A model generated the notes under the pieces. It was not told the origin of the DNA and made no database searches. It saw nothing but the letters and a program-made list of their open reading frames with translations. This document shows positions 49,070 to 58,889 of a stretch of 64,000 nt of DNA, in pieces; position 1 is the stretch's first letter, and each line of letters begins with the position of its first letter. This DNA comes from Erwinia billingiae Eb661 (GTDB lineage: Bacteria; Pseudomonadota; Gammaproteobacteria; Enterobacterales; Enterobacteriaceae). The DNA lies in NCBI RefSeq assembly GCF_000196615.1, contig NC_014306.1, positions 992,001-1,056,000 of the forward strand. Reading direction: 5' to 3'. Made by a program: the position numbers and the translations under genes.

Positions 49070-49099
49070 CCGTACCCAGTACTATAGTACTGAGTACGG
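49070..49099. promoter_or_regulatory. 30-bp palindromic operator of the toxin-antitoxin operon
   Basis: The 15-bp arms 49070-49084 and 49085-49099 are reverse complements except for one pair. The centre ACTATAGT also looks like a -10 element. It lies 49-78 bp before the toxin start, suited to autorepression by the antitoxin-toxin complex. Confidence 0.78.
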
Positions 49100-49104
49100 C
49101 CGAT

Positions 49105-49210
49105 CTCAATGCCTTCCCTTCGGGGTCAGGCATGTTCGGATGCGACATTCACTCATCCGGGGACTTCGCCCAGGTCGTTTCTTAATTCGGGCCGCCAACC
49201 TAGCCGGGAG
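49105..49210 (-). ncRNA. Candidate structured small RNA (possibly C4-like)
   Basis: Read on the minus strand, this stretch folds as consecutive hairpins: GGG/CCC around CGAAGT (49160-49171), GGATG/CATCC (49138-49158) and a GCCT-CCC/GGG-AGGC hairpin with a GAA loop (49111-49131). The sequence recalls, from memory only, phage C4-type antisense RNAs. There is no coding potential. The assignment is tentative; it could instead be a decayed prophage remnant. Confidence 0.35.
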
Positions 49211-49347
49211 TTAAACGTGCCGGGTGAATAAGATTTAGCTCAGGAGCAGAAAAAAACCGCTGTGATAATTTAAGGGTCGTTGTTTATTTTTTGTGGGCAT
49301 TTGCCTGCCATGAAAACGTCATCTTTATTTCACAGAGGGAGAATGTC

Positions 49348-50196
49348 TTGAGCTTATTCCATGTACTGCTGCTGGCCGTCGTGCAGGGGCTGGCAGAACT
49401 GCTGCCGGTCTCCAGCTCGGCTCACGTGATCATGACCGAGAAGTTATTGGGGCTGGATCCTTCCGCCCCGGATATGACGTTGCTCCTGGTGATGCTTCAC
49501 GCCGGAACCATGTTTGCGGTGATTGTTTATTTCTGGAAGAGTTGGGTAGAAACCTATTTCAGCTCAGTTCGGGCATTTAAAAAGAATATGCTGCTGATAT
49601 TTTTAGCCAGCCTGTGTACCGGCATTGTCGGGCTGCTGTTATTAAAAGTGATTACCGCGCTGTATGCCAAAAATGCGCCGCACTTTGAAATCGAACAGCT
49701 GTTCAGTAATACCAAACTGATTGCGGGAGGACTGGCGGCGGCGGGGCTGTTGATCCTCTATTCGTCCAGACAGAAAGAGAATAAAGACGGCGAGCTGAGC
49801 CCAAAGAGTGCGATGATCGTCGGCATTGTTCAGGGACTCTGCCTGCCGTTTCGCGGTTTTTCGCGTTCCGGTGCGACGATTTCGGCCGGGATGGCGTCTG
49901 GCGTGTCCCGCAAACGGGCGGAAGAGTTCAGCTTTGCGCTGGCGGTAGCGTTAACGCCGCCGGTGATTATTAAGGAAGTGGTCAGGGTCTATCAGCACGG
50001 TGGGCAGGCCGCTGCTGCCGGTGGTCATGGGGCGATGAGCGGGATCCTGGTGCCGTCGCTGGTGGGGATGGTGTTCAGCTTCCTGTCCGGTTTGCTGGCG
50101 CTGCGTTGGCTTTCACGCTGGCTTGAACACGGCAGATGGCACCTGTTTGGCGGCTACTGCCTGTTGGCCGCCGTGGTGGTGGGGGTGTTTGGCTAA
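49348..50196 (+). CDS. Undecaprenyl-diphosphate phosphatase (UppP/BacA family)
   Basis: Integral membrane phosphatase that recycles undecaprenyl pyrophosphate for cell-wall synthesis and can give bacitracin tolerance. 282 residues with about eight membrane segments. The catalytic motifs are VVQGLAELLPVSSSAHVI near the N-terminus and RGFSRSGATISAGMASG in the middle. The start is TTG at 49348, seven bases after AGAGGGAG. The core copy in enterobacteria normally lies elsewhere (near cca/folB), so this is probably a second gene. It starts the right side of an insert between the mtn blocks. Confidence 0.85.
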   Translation: MSLFHVLLLAVVQGLAELLPVSSSAHVIMTEKLLGLDPSAPDMTLLLVMLHAGTMFAVIVYFWKSWVETYFSSVRAFKKNMLLIFLASLCTGIVGLLLLKVITALYAKNAPHFEIEQLFSNTKLIAGGLAAAGLLILYSSRQKENKDGELSPKSAMIVGIVQGLCLPFRGFSRSGATISAGMASGVSRKRAEEFSFALAVALTPPVIIKEVVRVYQHGGQAAAAGGHGAMSGILVPSLVGMVFSFLSGLLALRWLSRWLEHGRWHLFGGYCLLAAVVVGVFG

Positions 50197-50248
50197 TCGC
50201 CACGCACAGAAATCCCCTTTGCCAGCAGCGGATGGCAAAGGGGCAATG

Positions 50249-51283
50249 TTACGCGGTCGGGCGGGAAGGCTGGAAAATGCCCGCCTCAACCTGTGCAGGC
50301 GTGACCACACCCGTATCCAGCACCCAACCGCTGATCAACGCCGCAGGCGTCACATCGAATGCCGGGTTGTAAACCTGCGCATCTTCCGGTGCCCACTGCA
50401 CGTCACCAAAACTGCCCGCAACGCCGGTCACTTCACTGGCCGCGCGCTGCTCGATAGGAATTGCGCTGCCATCCGGGCAGGCGGGATCAAGCGTGGTATG
50501 TGGCGCGGCAACATAGAACGGGATGCCGTGATAGTTCGCCAGTACCGCCAGGCTGTAAGTGCCGATTTTATTCGCCACATCGCCATTGGCGGCAATGCGG
50601 TCTGCACCCACCCAAATCGCATCAACCTGTTTCTGCGCCATCAGGCTGGCCGCCATGCTGTCGCAAATCAGGCGGTACGGCACGCCCAGCTCACCCAGCT
50701 CCCAGGCGGTCAGGCGTCCGCCCTGCAACAACGGACGGGTTTCATCGACCCAGACGTTCGCCACGTTGCCTTCCTGCCAGCCGCGCGAAATCACCCCCAG
50801 CGCGGTGCCCACGCCTGCGGTTGCCAGACCACCGGTATTACAGTGGGTCAGCAGGCGACTGCCCGGCGTAATCAACTTCGCGCCAGCGGTGGCAATGTTG
50901 TCACACAAGGCTTTGTCTTCTTCCACCAGGCGCAGGGCTTCAAAGGTCAGCGCGGTCACAAAATTCTCCTGCGCTAACGCCTGCTTCATGCGGTCCAGAT
51001 TGTTCATCAGGTTGACGGCGGTTGGCCGTGATGCGCGCAACACCTCCAGCGCCTCGGCCAGTTCGGTTTTGCTCAGCCCGTTTTCAGCTAACAGGGCCAG
51101 CAGCAGGCTGGCGGAGAGGCCAATCAGCGGCGCACCGCGCACTCTCAACGCTTTAATGTGACCAACCAGTTCAGCGACGTCTGGCGTTGGGCACCAGATT
51201 TTTTTCTGCGGTAGCGCCTGCTGATCGAGGATCCAAAGCTGGTTATCACGAACTTGTAAGCTGGTTGTGCTCAGTGTCTGCAT
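50249..51283 (-). CDS. mtnA: S-methyl-5-thioribose-1-phosphate isomerase
   Basis: Converts methylthioribose-1-phosphate to methylthioribulose-1-phosphate. 344 residues of the eIF2B-like family with the catalytic Cys in [20 protein letters not shown] and Asp in [21 protein letters not shown]. Divergent from mtnK across a MetJ site; feeds MtnB at 46.4 kb. Confidence 0.94.
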   Translation of the reverse strand: MQTLSTTSLQVRDNQLWILDQQALPQKKIWCPTPDVAELVGHIKALRVRGAPLIGLSASLLLALLAENGLSKTELAEALEVLRASRPTAVNLMNNLDRMKQALAQENFVTALTFEALRLVEEDKALCDNIATAGAKLITPGSRLLTHCNTGGLATAGVGTALGVISRGWQEGNVANVWVDETRPLLQGGRLTAWELGELGVPYRLICDSMAASLMAQKQVDAIWVGADRIAANGDVANKIGTYSLAVLANYHGIPFYVAAPHTTLDPACPDGSAIPIEQRAASEVTGVAGSFGDVQWAPEDAQVYNPAFDVTPAALISGWVLDTGVVTPAQVEAGIFQPSRPTA

Positions 51284-51336
51284 GAAGGTTAAATCCTGGT
51301 TGCGTAATCAGGGCATATTGTGCCAACATGCGGAAC

Positions 51337-51352
51337 GGATGTATAGACGTCT
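51337..51352. promoter_or_regulatory. MetJ operator between mtnA and mtnK
   Basis: A perfect met box AGACGTCT (51345-51352) adjoins a weaker box GGATGTAT (51337-51344) in the 154-bp divergent region. Same layout as the operators before metN and mtnB. Confidence 0.78.
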
Positions 51353-51437
51353 GAACGGCTTGCGCAACAAATTTGCGCGAAAAAGGCTCGCACGATACGC
51401 GATGGGCAGACTGGAACGTTTTGATGAGGATGAGTTA

Positions 51438-52637
51438 ATGTCGCAATACCGTACCTTCACTGCAGCGGATGCCGTGGACTATGCCCGCCAGTTCGGCGGC
51501 GTTGAAAATCCAGAGAGTCTGGTGGAGTCACAGGAAATCGGTGATGGTAACCTGAACCTCGTCTTTAAAATCTTCGACAGCGAAGGCGTCAGCCGGGTGA
51601 TCGTCAAGCAGGCGTTGCCGTATGTGCGTTGCGTCGGCGAGTCCTGGCCGCTGACCTTAGACCGTGCGCGTATTGAAGCCGAAGTGCTGAAGGTGCACGG
51701 CACATTCTGCCCGGCGCATACGGTAAAAATCCTGCATTACGATCCGGTGCTGGCGGTGATGGTGATGGAAGATCTCTCCAGCCATGCCATCTGGCGCGGT
51801 GAGCAGGTTAAAGGCGTGGACTATCCTCAGGCCGCCTCGCAGCTCGGGGAATATCTGGCGCAGACCCTGTTCCATACCTCTGATTTCCATCAGCATCCTC
51901 ATCAGAAAAAAGCCGATGTCATCCGCTTCACTAACCCTGAACTGTGCCAGATGACCGAAGACCTGTTCTTCGATGAGCCTTACGAAATTCACGAGCGTAA
52001 CGCCTATGCCCCGGCACTTGAGCCGTTGGTCGCCTCCTTGCGGACCGACGACGAGCTGCGTCTGAAAGTGGCGGCACTGAAGCATCGCTTCCTGTCGAAC
52101 GCTGAAGCCTTGCTGCATGGTGACGTGCACAGCGGGTCAATTTTTGTCGCCGAAGGCAGCCTGAAAGTCATTGATGCGGAGTTTGGTTATTACGGTCCGA
52201 TTGGCTTTGATGTCGGCAGCGCGCTCGGCAACCTGTTGTTGAACTACTGCGCCTTGCCGGGGCTGCTGGCACCGCGTGAAGCGGCAGACGTGCGCGAAAA
52301 GCGTCTGCGTGACGTCAGTGCCGCGTGGAAAAGTTTTGCCGAAGGATTCCTCGCGCTGGCGGCGGAAAAAACCACCGATCGCGCGCTGGCTTATCCGGGC
52401 TATGCGGCGGCGTTTTTGCAGAAAATCTGGCGGGATACGCTGGGCTTCTGTGGCGTGGAAATGATCCGCCGTACCGTGGGCATTTCGCAGATCGCCGACA
52501 TTAAAACCATCAAAGACGACACCATGCGCGTTGAGTGCGTTCGCCAGTGCATCACGCTGGGCCGGACACTGATCCTGGCGGCCGATCATATCGCCGACAG
52601 CGATGCGCTGATTGCCCGCGTGCGTCAGAACGGCTGA
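51438..52637 (+). CDS. mtnK: Methylthioribose kinase
   Basis: Phosphorylates 5-methylthioribose, the entry step of salvage after the nucleosidase. 399 residues from the ATG at 51438 ([20 protein letters not shown]), as in Klebsiella MtnK. The frame is open 57 codons farther, into mtnA and across the MetJ box, which was rejected. APH-like kinase features: [13 protein letters not shown] nucleotide loop, catalytic [13 protein letters not shown] and DxE-type metal site [18 protein letters not shown]. Confidence 0.93.
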   Translation: MSQYRTFTAADAVDYARQFGGVENPESLVESQEIGDGNLNLVFKIFDSEGVSRVIVKQALPYVRCVGESWPLTLDRARIEAEVLKVHGTFCPAHTVKILHYDPVLAVMVMEDLSSHAIWRGEQVKGVDYPQAASQLGEYLAQTLFHTSDFHQHPHQKKADVIRFTNPELCQMTEDLFFDEPYEIHERNAYAPALEPLVASLRTDDELRLKVAALKHRFLSNAEALLHGDVHSGSIFVAEGSLKVIDAEFGYYGPIGFDVGSALGNLLLNYCALPGLLAPREAADVREKRLRDVSAAWKSFAEGFLALAAEKTTDRALAYPGYAAAFLQKIWRDTLGFCGVEMIRRTVGISQIADIKTIKDDTMRVECVRQCITLGRTLILAADHIADSDALIARVRQNG

Positions 52638-52685
52638 GCCAGAGGATTCCCCCTGTCGTCATGATATCCACAGAATGACAGGATC

Positions 52686-52716
52686 AAAAAAGGCCGGAAA
52701 GTTTCCGGCCTTTTTT
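52686..52716. terminator. Bidirectional terminator between mtnK and fadE
   Basis: A 15-bp perfect palindrome centred at 52701, with AAAAAA on one side and TTTTTT on the other. A strong rho-independent terminator in both directions, between convergent genes. Confidence 0.92.
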
Positions 52717-52729
52717 ATTATGTTAGCGG

Positions 52730-55198
52730 TCAGGCCGCTTCGGTTTTGCGCGGTTGCTGTGGCTCAGCCTGCACCACCGGCAGCGCCTTTTTTACCGGCT
52801 GGGTCGCCAACGCTTCAGGTTCAAACTCATCAACGTTGATGGAGCGCAGACGGCTGGCTTCCGCACGGATCAGCACGCTCGCTTCCTCCTCGCTCAGCCA
52901 TTTCTCCTGCAAGCCTTGCTTCGCCAGCTCATCCAGACGGGTAAACGGCAGGTGTTTCTTCTGCTGTTTACACAGGCGATCGTGGATGGTTTCGGCGGCC
53001 ATCACATCGGCCAGCGCCTCTTCAAGCTGACCGGCAGGGTTATGCTCGGTCGGCTTCAGGTACATGCCACGGCCCAGACGGGTGCGGGTGGCTGATGGAA
53101 TTTGCAGAATACGCGCCAGCTGATGATCCAGACGGTCTGAAGGCGCACGGCAGTGACGGCCCAGCGGGAACACGGTCAGGCGTAACACACCCGCCACCAG
53201 ACGATTAGGGAAGTTACGCAGCAGATCGTCAATGGCGATTTCCGCCTGATTCAACGCATCCTGAACGCCCCAATGCACCAGCGGCAGATCGGCTTCGTTA
53301 CGGCCTTCATCTTCATAACGCTTCAACGCCGCCGAGGCCAGGTACAGCTGGCTTAACACATCGCCCAGACGGGCCGAAATGCGCTCGCGACGTTTCAGGC
53401 TGCCGCCCAGCACCGACATCGAAATGTCCGACAGCAGGGCCATATTGGCGCTCAGGCGATTCAGATGCTGATAGTAACGGCGCGTGGCATCGCGGGTTGG
53501 CGAGACGCTGGTGCGTCCGCCGGTCAGACCCAGCCACAGGCTGCGCATCTGGTTGCTGCCCACGTGACCAACATGGCTGAACAGGGCTTTATCAAACTTC
53601 ACCACGTCGTTGCTTTGTGCGGCGGCCATCTCTTCCAGCACATAAGGATGACAACGGATCGCGCCCTGACCAAAGATGATCATGCTGCGGGTAAGGATGT
53701 TGGCCCCTTCGACGGTAATGGCAATCGGCGCGCCCTGATAAGCCCGCGCCAGGAAGTTGCTTTTACCTAACATAATGCCCTTACCGCCGGCGATATCCAT
53801 CGCATCGACAATGGCGCGCTGCCCACGGTGGGTACAGTGATATTTGACGATGGCGGACAGCACCGCCGGTTTTTCACCGAGCATAATGCCGGAGGTGATC
53901 AGCGTGGCGGCGGCATCCATCACGTAGGCATTGCCGGCAATGCGCGCTAATGGCTCTTCAATCCCTTCCATCTTGCCGATTGGCAGGCGGAACTGACGAC
54001 GGATATGCGCATAGGCGCCAATCGCCAGCGCAATACTTTTCAGGCTGCCGGTGGAGTTGGATGGCAGGGTGATGCCGCGTCCTACGGACAGACATTCCAC
54101 CAGCATCCGCCAGCCCTGACCGGCCATTTTTGGCCCGCCAATGATGTAATCAATCGGCACAAAGATATCGTTACCGCGCGTCGGCCCGTTCTGGAACGGC
54201 ACGTTAAGCGGGAAGTGGCGGGTACCGATTTCCACGCCGGCGGTATCGGTTGGGATCAGCGCACAGGTGATGCCCAGCTCTTCGGTCTGACCCAGCAGAT
54301 GCTCAGGATCCGACAGCTTAAAGGCCAGGCCCAGCACGGTAGCGACCGGCGCGAGAGTGATGTAGCGTTTATTCCAGGTTAAGCGCATGCCCAGCACCTG
54401 CTGACCCTGCCAGTTGCCCATGCACACCACGCCCGTATCCGGAATAGCACCTGCATCCGAACCCGCTTCCGGGCTGGTCAGGGCAAAGCACGGGATTTCG
54501 TCACCGCGCGCCAGGCGCGGCAGATAATGATCTTTTTGCTCATCGGTGCCGTAATGCTGCAACAGTTCGCCGGGGCCGAGTGAGTTCGGCACGCCAACGG
54601 TGATCGCCAGGATCCCGGAGACGCCAGCCAGTTTCTGCAACACCCGCGCCTGAGCGTAAGCCGAGAAGGCCAGCCCGCCGTACTCTTTCTTAATGATCAT
54701 CGCAAAGAAGCGGTGCTCTTTCAGATAGGCCCACAGCTCCGGCGGCAGATCGGCCATTTCATGGGTGATCTGGAAATCATTGGCCATCCGGCAGGCTTCC
54801 TCAACCGGGCCTTCGAGGAACGCCTGTTCCTCTTCGCTCAGCCGTGGCTGCGGGTAGTTGTGCAGTTTCTGCCAGTCCGGCGTCCCGCGGAAAAGATCGC
54901 CTTCCCACCAGGTGGTGCCGGCCTCAATCGCTTCTTTTTCGGTGCGCGACATCGGTGGCATCACCTTCTGGAAGGTGCGCAGCATGGATTTAGAGAACAT
55001 CGCCCGACGCAGTGGCAAAAGGTTGAACGGCAGCAGAATAATCGCCAGCGGGATCAACAGCCACGGCGTCCAGAGATGCGCGAATGACCACGCAGCTGTC
55101 CAGGCGAGCATGATCGCACTGCTCAGCAGCAGGTTAACGCGGTGATAAAAGAGTGCGCCGATCAACACGATCGTGGCCACGATACTGAGAACCATCAT
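52730..55198 (-). CDS. fadE: Acyl-CoA dehydrogenase FadE
   Basis: First dehydrogenation of fatty-acid beta-oxidation. 822 residues. N-terminal hydrophobic segments (about 1-55) are followed by the acyl-CoA dehydrogenase core with [19 protein letters not shown] and [26 protein letters not shown], then the long C-terminal domain specific to enterobacterial FadE (DUF1974, about 520-805). A FadR-like operator lies 22-38 bp upstream of the start. Confidence 0.95.
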   Translation of the reverse strand: MMVLSIVATIVLIGALFYHRVNLLLSSAIMLAWTAAWSFAHLWTPWLLIPLAIILLPFNLLPLRRAMFSKSMLRTFQKVMPPMSRTEKEAIEAGTTWWEGDLFRGTPDWQKLHNYPQPRLSEEEQAFLEGPVEEACRMANDFQITHEMADLPPELWAYLKEHRFFAMIIKKEYGGLAFSAYAQARVLQKLAGVSGILAITVGVPNSLGPGELLQHYGTDEQKDHYLPRLARGDEIPCFALTSPEAGSDAGAIPDTGVVCMGNWQGQQVLGMRLTWNKRYITLAPVATVLGLAFKLSDPEHLLGQTEELGITCALIPTDTAGVEIGTRHFPLNVPFQNGPTRGNDIFVPIDYIIGGPKMAGQGWRMLVECLSVGRGITLPSNSTGSLKSIALAIGAYAHIRRQFRLPIGKMEGIEEPLARIAGNAYVMDAAATLITSGIMLGEKPAVLSAIVKYHCTHRGQRAIVDAMDIAGGKGIMLGKSNFLARAYQGAPIAITVEGANILTRSMIIFGQGAIRCHPYVLEEMAAAQSNDVVKFDKALFSHVGHVGSNQMRSLWLGLTGGRTSVSPTRDATRRYYQHLNRLSANMALLSDISMSVLGGSLKRRERISARLGDVLSQLYLASAALKRYEDEGRNEADLPLVHWGVQDALNQAEIAIDDLLRNFPNRLVAGVLRLTVFPLGRHCRAPSDRLDHQLARILQIPSATRTRLGRGMYLKPTEHNPAGQLEEALADVMAAETIHDRLCKQQKKHLPFTRLDELAKQGLQEKWLSEEEASVLIRAEASRLRSINVDEFEPEALATQPVKKALPVVQAEPQQPRKTEAA

Positions 55199-55219
55199 AA
55201 CTAACGCTCCGTAAGTTGT

Positions 55220-55236
55220 AAGAGGTCTGACCTGTT
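55220..55236. promoter_or_regulatory. FadR-like operator upstream of fadE
   Basis: AAGAGGTCTGACCTGTT matches the 17-bp FadR consensus (AGCTGGTCCGACCTGTT) at 13 positions, with the GGTC and GACCTGTT core intact. FadR represses fadE until long-chain acyl-CoA appears. Confidence 0.65.
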
Positions 55237-55413
55237 GAATACAGGTTTAATGGAGAAGCTGTGCGTTAGCAATCTGTTTACATAATAATTACAACCTGGC
55301 TCACAAACCGGCCGCACCAAAAGTCAAAGCCCAAGCTTGAGGTGCAGGGCGCTTTTCGCCCCTCTCCCAACTTGGTAAACTGATGGCGACCTCACCTCTA
55401 AAGGACTTTCCCT

Positions 55414-55992
55414 ATGTATCAGGACATCATTCGCGCCGAGCTCAACGAAGCAGCGGAAACGCTCAATAAATTCCTCAGTGACGATGCCAATATTCACGCT
55501 ATCCAGCGCGCTGCGGTGCTGCTGGCAGACGCCTTCAAAGCCGGTGGCAAAGTGCTTTCCTGCGGCAACGGCGGCTCCCATTGTGACGCCATGCACTTCG
55601 CTGAAGAGCTGACCGGGCGCTACCGTGAGAACCGTCCAGGCTATCCGGCCATTGCTATCTCTGATGTCAGCCACCTGTCCTGCGTCAGCAACGATTTTGG
55701 CTATGATTTCGTCTTCTCGCGTTACCTTGAAGCGGTCGGTAAATCCGGTGATGTGCTGTTCGGAATCTCCACCTCCGGCAACTCCGCCAACGTGATCAAA
55801 GCGGTTGAAGCCGCTCGCGCTCAGGGCATGAAGGTGATCACCCTGACCGGCAAAGATGGCGGCAAGATGGACGGCATGGCCGATGTGGAAATCCGTGTAC
55901 CGCACTTTGGTTACGCCGACCGCATTCAGGAAATCCACATCAAAGTGATCCACATCCTGATCCTGCTGATTGAAAAAGAGATGGCCGAGTAG
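55414..55992 (+). CDS. gmhA: Sedoheptulose-7-phosphate isomerase
   Basis: First step of ADP-heptose synthesis for the LPS core. 192-residue SIS-domain protein of exactly the E. coli length; active-site segments [24 protein letters not shown] and [20 protein letters not shown]. Divergent from fadE; yafJ follows. Confidence 0.96.
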   Translation: MYQDIIRAELNEAAETLNKFLSDDANIHAIQRAAVLLADAFKAGGKVLSCGNGGSHCDAMHFAEELTGRYRENRPGYPAIAISDVSHLSCVSNDFGYDFVFSRYLEAVGKSGDVLFGISTSGNSANVIKAVEAARAQGMKVITLTGKDGGKMDGMADVEIRVPHFGYADRIQEIHIKVIHILILLIEKEMAE

Positions 55993-56035
55993 TTTTTCTG
56001 GCCAGCTGCGGCTGGCCGCTACGTGAGGATTTTCT

Positions 56036-56803
56036 ATGTGCGAATTGCTCGGGATGAGCGCGAATGTTCCGACGGATATCTGTTTTAGCTTTACCGGGCT
56101 GGTGCAGCGCGGCGGGGGAACGGGTCCGCACAAAGATGGCTGGGGCATTACCTTTTACGAGGGAAAAGGCTGCCGCACCTTTAAAGATCCCGAGCCCAGC
56201 TTTAATTCGCCTATCGCGCGGCTGGTGCAGGAATACCCGATCAAGTCCCGTTCGGTGGTGGCGCATATCCGCCAGGCCAACCGGGGCGAAGTGTCGCTGG
56301 AAAATACCCATCCGTTCACCCGTGAACTGTGGGGCCGCAACTGGACCTATGCGCACAACGGGCAGCTGAAAGGCTATAAAGGGATGGATACCGGGCCGTT
56401 CAGGCCGATCGGTGAAACGGACAGCGAGCAGGCATTTTGCTGGCTGCTGCATAAGCTGACCACCCGTTATCCGCGTACGCCCGGGAACTGGCCGGCGGTA
56501 TTCCGTTATATTGCTGAACTGGCGGCGGAGCTGCGTGAGAAGGGCGTGTTTAATATGCTGCTGTCGGACGGGCGGTATTTAATGGCGTTTTGTTCGACCA
56601 ATCTTTTCTGGATCACCCGACGGGCACCGTTTGGCAAAGCCACGTTGCTGGATCAGGATGTCGAGATTGATTTTCAAAAGCAGACCACGCCGAACGACGT
56701 GGTCACGGTGATCGCCACTCAGCCCCTGACGGGGAATGAAACCTGGAACAAGATTGAACCAGGTGACTGGGCGTTATTTTGCCTCGGTGAGCGCGAGCGC
56801 TGA
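56036..56803 (+). CDS. yafJ: Class II glutamine amidotransferase YafJ
   Basis: 255-residue stand-alone Ntn-type glutaminase domain. The catalytic C2 follows the initiator Met ([14 protein letters not shown]), and the Gln-binding blocks are [20 protein letters not shown] and [14 protein letters not shown]. Natural partner unknown. Its last 30 bp overlap the 3' end of yafK on the other strand. Confidence 0.9.
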   Translation: MCELLGMSANVPTDICFSFTGLVQRGGGTGPHKDGWGITFYEGKGCRTFKDPEPSFNSPIARLVQEYPIKSRSVVAHIRQANRGEVSLENTHPFTRELWGRNWTYAHNGQLKGYKGMDTGPFRPIGETDSEQAFCWLLHKLTTRYPRTPGNWPAVFRYIAELAAELREKGVFNMLLSDGRYLMAFCSTNLFWITRRAPFGKATLLDQDVEIDFQKQTTPNDVVTVIATQPLTGNETWNKIEPGDWALFCLGERER

Positions 56804-57514
56804 TCCGGAAACCGGCGCGCTGATCAGGGAACCTGGCTGGTTCAGCACGTAATGACCTTCATTAACACTCACTGACGGCGGCAGGCGGTTTTGCACAAAT
56901 TGTGCATAGCCAGGCTGCAGCTGTTTCCAGAAGCTGTAATAAACCGAATTGCGATGACGCTGCAGATTGCTGTCGGTCATGCGGAACGGGTAAATGCTCA
57001 CTTCCACTCGCGGCTGGCCGTTACGCAGCGCCGCATCAACAAACTGATAGATATCGGCAATGTTGGCATCGGTCATCGCATAGCAGCCAATCGACACGCA
57101 GCTGCCGTGGATCATCAGGTATTTCCCTTCATAACCCTGCTGGCGATCGTATTCGTTGGGGAAGCCGACGTTAATGGCGCGGTAGAACCGGCTGTCAGGC
57201 TTCAGCTGGGAAAGTCCCACGCTGTAAAATCCTTCCGGACTTTTAAAATCGCCCTGACGACGTTTTGGGCCTAAACCGCCCGAAAAGTTACAGATGCGGT
57301 AGCTGTCCAGCAAGCGGTAGTCGTTACCGATTTTGCCATACAGTTCCAGCGTACGTTCTTCTTTGAAAATCTGGATATACACGGGGGTGCCGAGTAATTG
57401 TTTCTTTAACTCTTTGCTTACCGGCGCGAGCGGAAGTACCGGGGACGTTGGTACGCTGGCGAAGACGACGGCTGGCAGAAAAATCATCGCAAACAGCAGT
57501 GCGATTTTGCCCAT
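56774..57514 (-). CDS. yafK: L,D-transpeptidase-family murein hydrolase (DpaA/YafK)
   Basis: 246 residues: signal peptide (about 1-19) and a YkuD domain with [21 protein letters not shown], containing the catalytic Cys and His. In E. coli this enzyme (DpaA/LdtF) detaches Braun lipoprotein from peptidoglycan and makes no cross-links. The sequence [25 protein letters not shown] fits the domain start. Tail-to-tail overlap with yafJ. Confidence 0.9.
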   Translation of the reverse strand: MGKIALLFAMIFLPAVVFASVPTSPVLPLAPVSKELKKQLLGTPVYIQIFKEERTLELYGKIGNDYRLLDSYRICNFSGGLGPKRRQGDFKSPEGFYSVGLSQLKPDSRFYRAINVGFPNEYDRQQGYEGKYLMIHGSCVSIGCYAMTDANIADIYQFVDAALRNGQPRVEVSIYPFRMTDSNLQRHRNSVYYSFWKQLQPGYAQFVQNRLPPSVSVNEGHYVLNQPGSLISAPVSGSALALTEAK

Positions 57515-57721
57515 TCTGGTTCCCTTGAAAAAGAGGGTTGGATGCTATGCCCGAGGGCAGTGTCACTTGCAATATCGGAGAAATCCGCTATCGCTGCGTC
57601 ACATTAGCATTGTCTATTTTTTTATCAAGTCGCCAGTGAACAAATTGAGAAAGAAAAAATTGTCCGAAGCCTATGCCGCTGCGCTTTACCGGGCGAACGG
57701 CATATTGAAACCCGGCTGATT

Positions 57722-57741
57722 AACTGTATACTTATCCAGTG
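57722..57741 (+). promoter_or_regulatory. LexA (SOS) box upstream of dinB
   Basis: CTG-N10-CAG with the sequence CTGTATACTTATCCAG inside 57722-57741, nearly the E. coli dinB box. It lies 15 bp before the start codon, so LexA would block transcription of dinB until DNA damage. Confidence 0.92.
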
Positions 57742-57755
57742 CATCTGGGGGGGAT

Positions 57756-58811
57756 ATGCGTAAGATCATTCACGTTGATATGGACTGCTTTTTCGCGGCG
57801 GTAGAAATGCGCGACGATCCCAGCCTGCGTGATATCCCGATCGCCATTGGCGGCAGCCATCTGAAGCGCGGGGTTATCAGCACGGCCAACTACCCGGCGC
57901 GGAAGTTTGGTGTGCACAGCGCCATGTCCACCGCGATGGCGCTGAAGCTCTGCCCGCATCTGAAAGTGATCCCTGGCCGCTTCGAAGCCTATAAAGAAGC
58001 CAGCCAGCATATTCGTGAAATCTTCTCGCGCTACACCTCGCTGATTGAACCGCTGTCGCTGGACGAAGCCTATCTCGACGTCACCGACAGCCCGCACTGT
58101 CACGGCTCTGCCACGCTGATGGCGCGCGACATCCGCCAGACCATCGCCCGCGAACTCAATCTCACCGCTTCCGCCGGCATTGCGCCGATCAAGTTCGCCG
58201 CCAAAATCGCCTCCGATTTAAACAAGCCTGACGGGCAATATGTGATTACGCCCGACTCGCTACCGCAGTTTCTGCTGACGCTGCCGCTGGCGAAAATTCC
58301 CGGCGTCGGTAAAGTCACCGCCAAAAAGCTGGAGGAAATGGGGCTGCAAACTTGCGCCGACGTGCAGAGCACCGATCTCTCCGCGCTGTTAAAACGCTTT
58401 GGCAAGTTTGGCCGGGTGATCTGGGAACGCAGTAACGGCATCGACGAGCGGGAAGTGGTGACCGAACGCTTACGCAAATCACTCGGCGTGGAACGCACGC
58501 TGTCGGAAGATATTCACAGCTGGGAAGCCTGCCTGGAGATCATCGATTTCCTGTATGACGAGCTGGAGCGTCGGCTGATCAAAATCAAACCCGACCGGCA
58601 GATTGCGCGTCAGGGCGTGAAGCTGAAGTTCTCGGATTTCCAGCAAACCACTCAGGAGCACATCTGGCCGATGCTGAATAAGGCGGATTTGATCGAGGTG
58701 GCGCGCAAAACCTGGGAAGAGCGGCGCGGCGGAAGAGGCGTCAGGCTGGTCGGATTGCACGTTACGCTGCTGAATCCGCAGCTGGAAAGGCAGTTATTGC
58801 TGGGGCTGTAA
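57756..58811 (+). CDS. dinB: DNA polymerase IV (translesion)
   Basis: Y-family error-prone polymerase. 351 residues with catalytic acids in HVDMDCFFAAVEMRDDP and PLSLDEAYLDVTD, a helix-hairpin-helix at PLAKIPGVGKVTAKKLEEMG, and the C-terminal beta-clamp-binding tail ending QLLLGL. SOS-controlled by the LexA box upstream; convergent with pepD. Confidence 0.96.
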   Translation: MRKIIHVDMDCFFAAVEMRDDPSLRDIPIAIGGSHLKRGVISTANYPARKFGVHSAMSTAMALKLCPHLKVIPGRFEAYKEASQHIREIFSRYTSLIEPLSLDEAYLDVTDSPHCHGSATLMARDIRQTIARELNLTASAGIAPIKFAAKIASDLNKPDGQYVITPDSLPQFLLTLPLAKIPGVGKVTAKKLEEMGLQTCADVQSTDLSALLKRFGKFGRVIWERSNGIDEREVVTERLRKSLGVERTLSEDIHSWEACLEIIDFLYDELERRLIKIKPDRQIARQGVKLKFSDFQQTTQEHIWPMLNKADLIEVARKTWEERRGGRGVRLVGLHVTLLNPQLERQLLLGL

Positions 58812-58856
58812 GACGGCGGAGTTGTGATCGACAGAGGTTGCCGGGGGATGAAAGAA

Positions 58857-58880
58857 AACGGGCGGAATCTCTTCCGCCCG
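58857..58880 (-). terminator. Terminator of pepD
   Basis: A 9-bp GC-rich stem (58859-58867 with 58872-58880), loop TCTC. On the minus strand it is followed by TTTTC. It lies just past the pepD stop and may also end dinB. Confidence 0.8.
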
Positions 58881-58889
58881 TCAGCCGGC

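Larger units (their letters stand above)
49022..49347. other. Intergenic region between the toxin gene and uppP
   Basis: 326 bp without a supported protein gene. It contains the toxin-antitoxin operator palindrome (49070-49099), a GC-rich structured stretch (about 49105-49210) that may be a small RNA, and an A/T-rich uppP leader ending in the ribosome site AGAGGGAG. Confidence 0.6.

Noticed and set aside
51267-51437. 57-codon N-terminal extension of mtnK
   Set aside because: It overlaps the start of mtnA and covers the MetJ box; the family start is at 51438.
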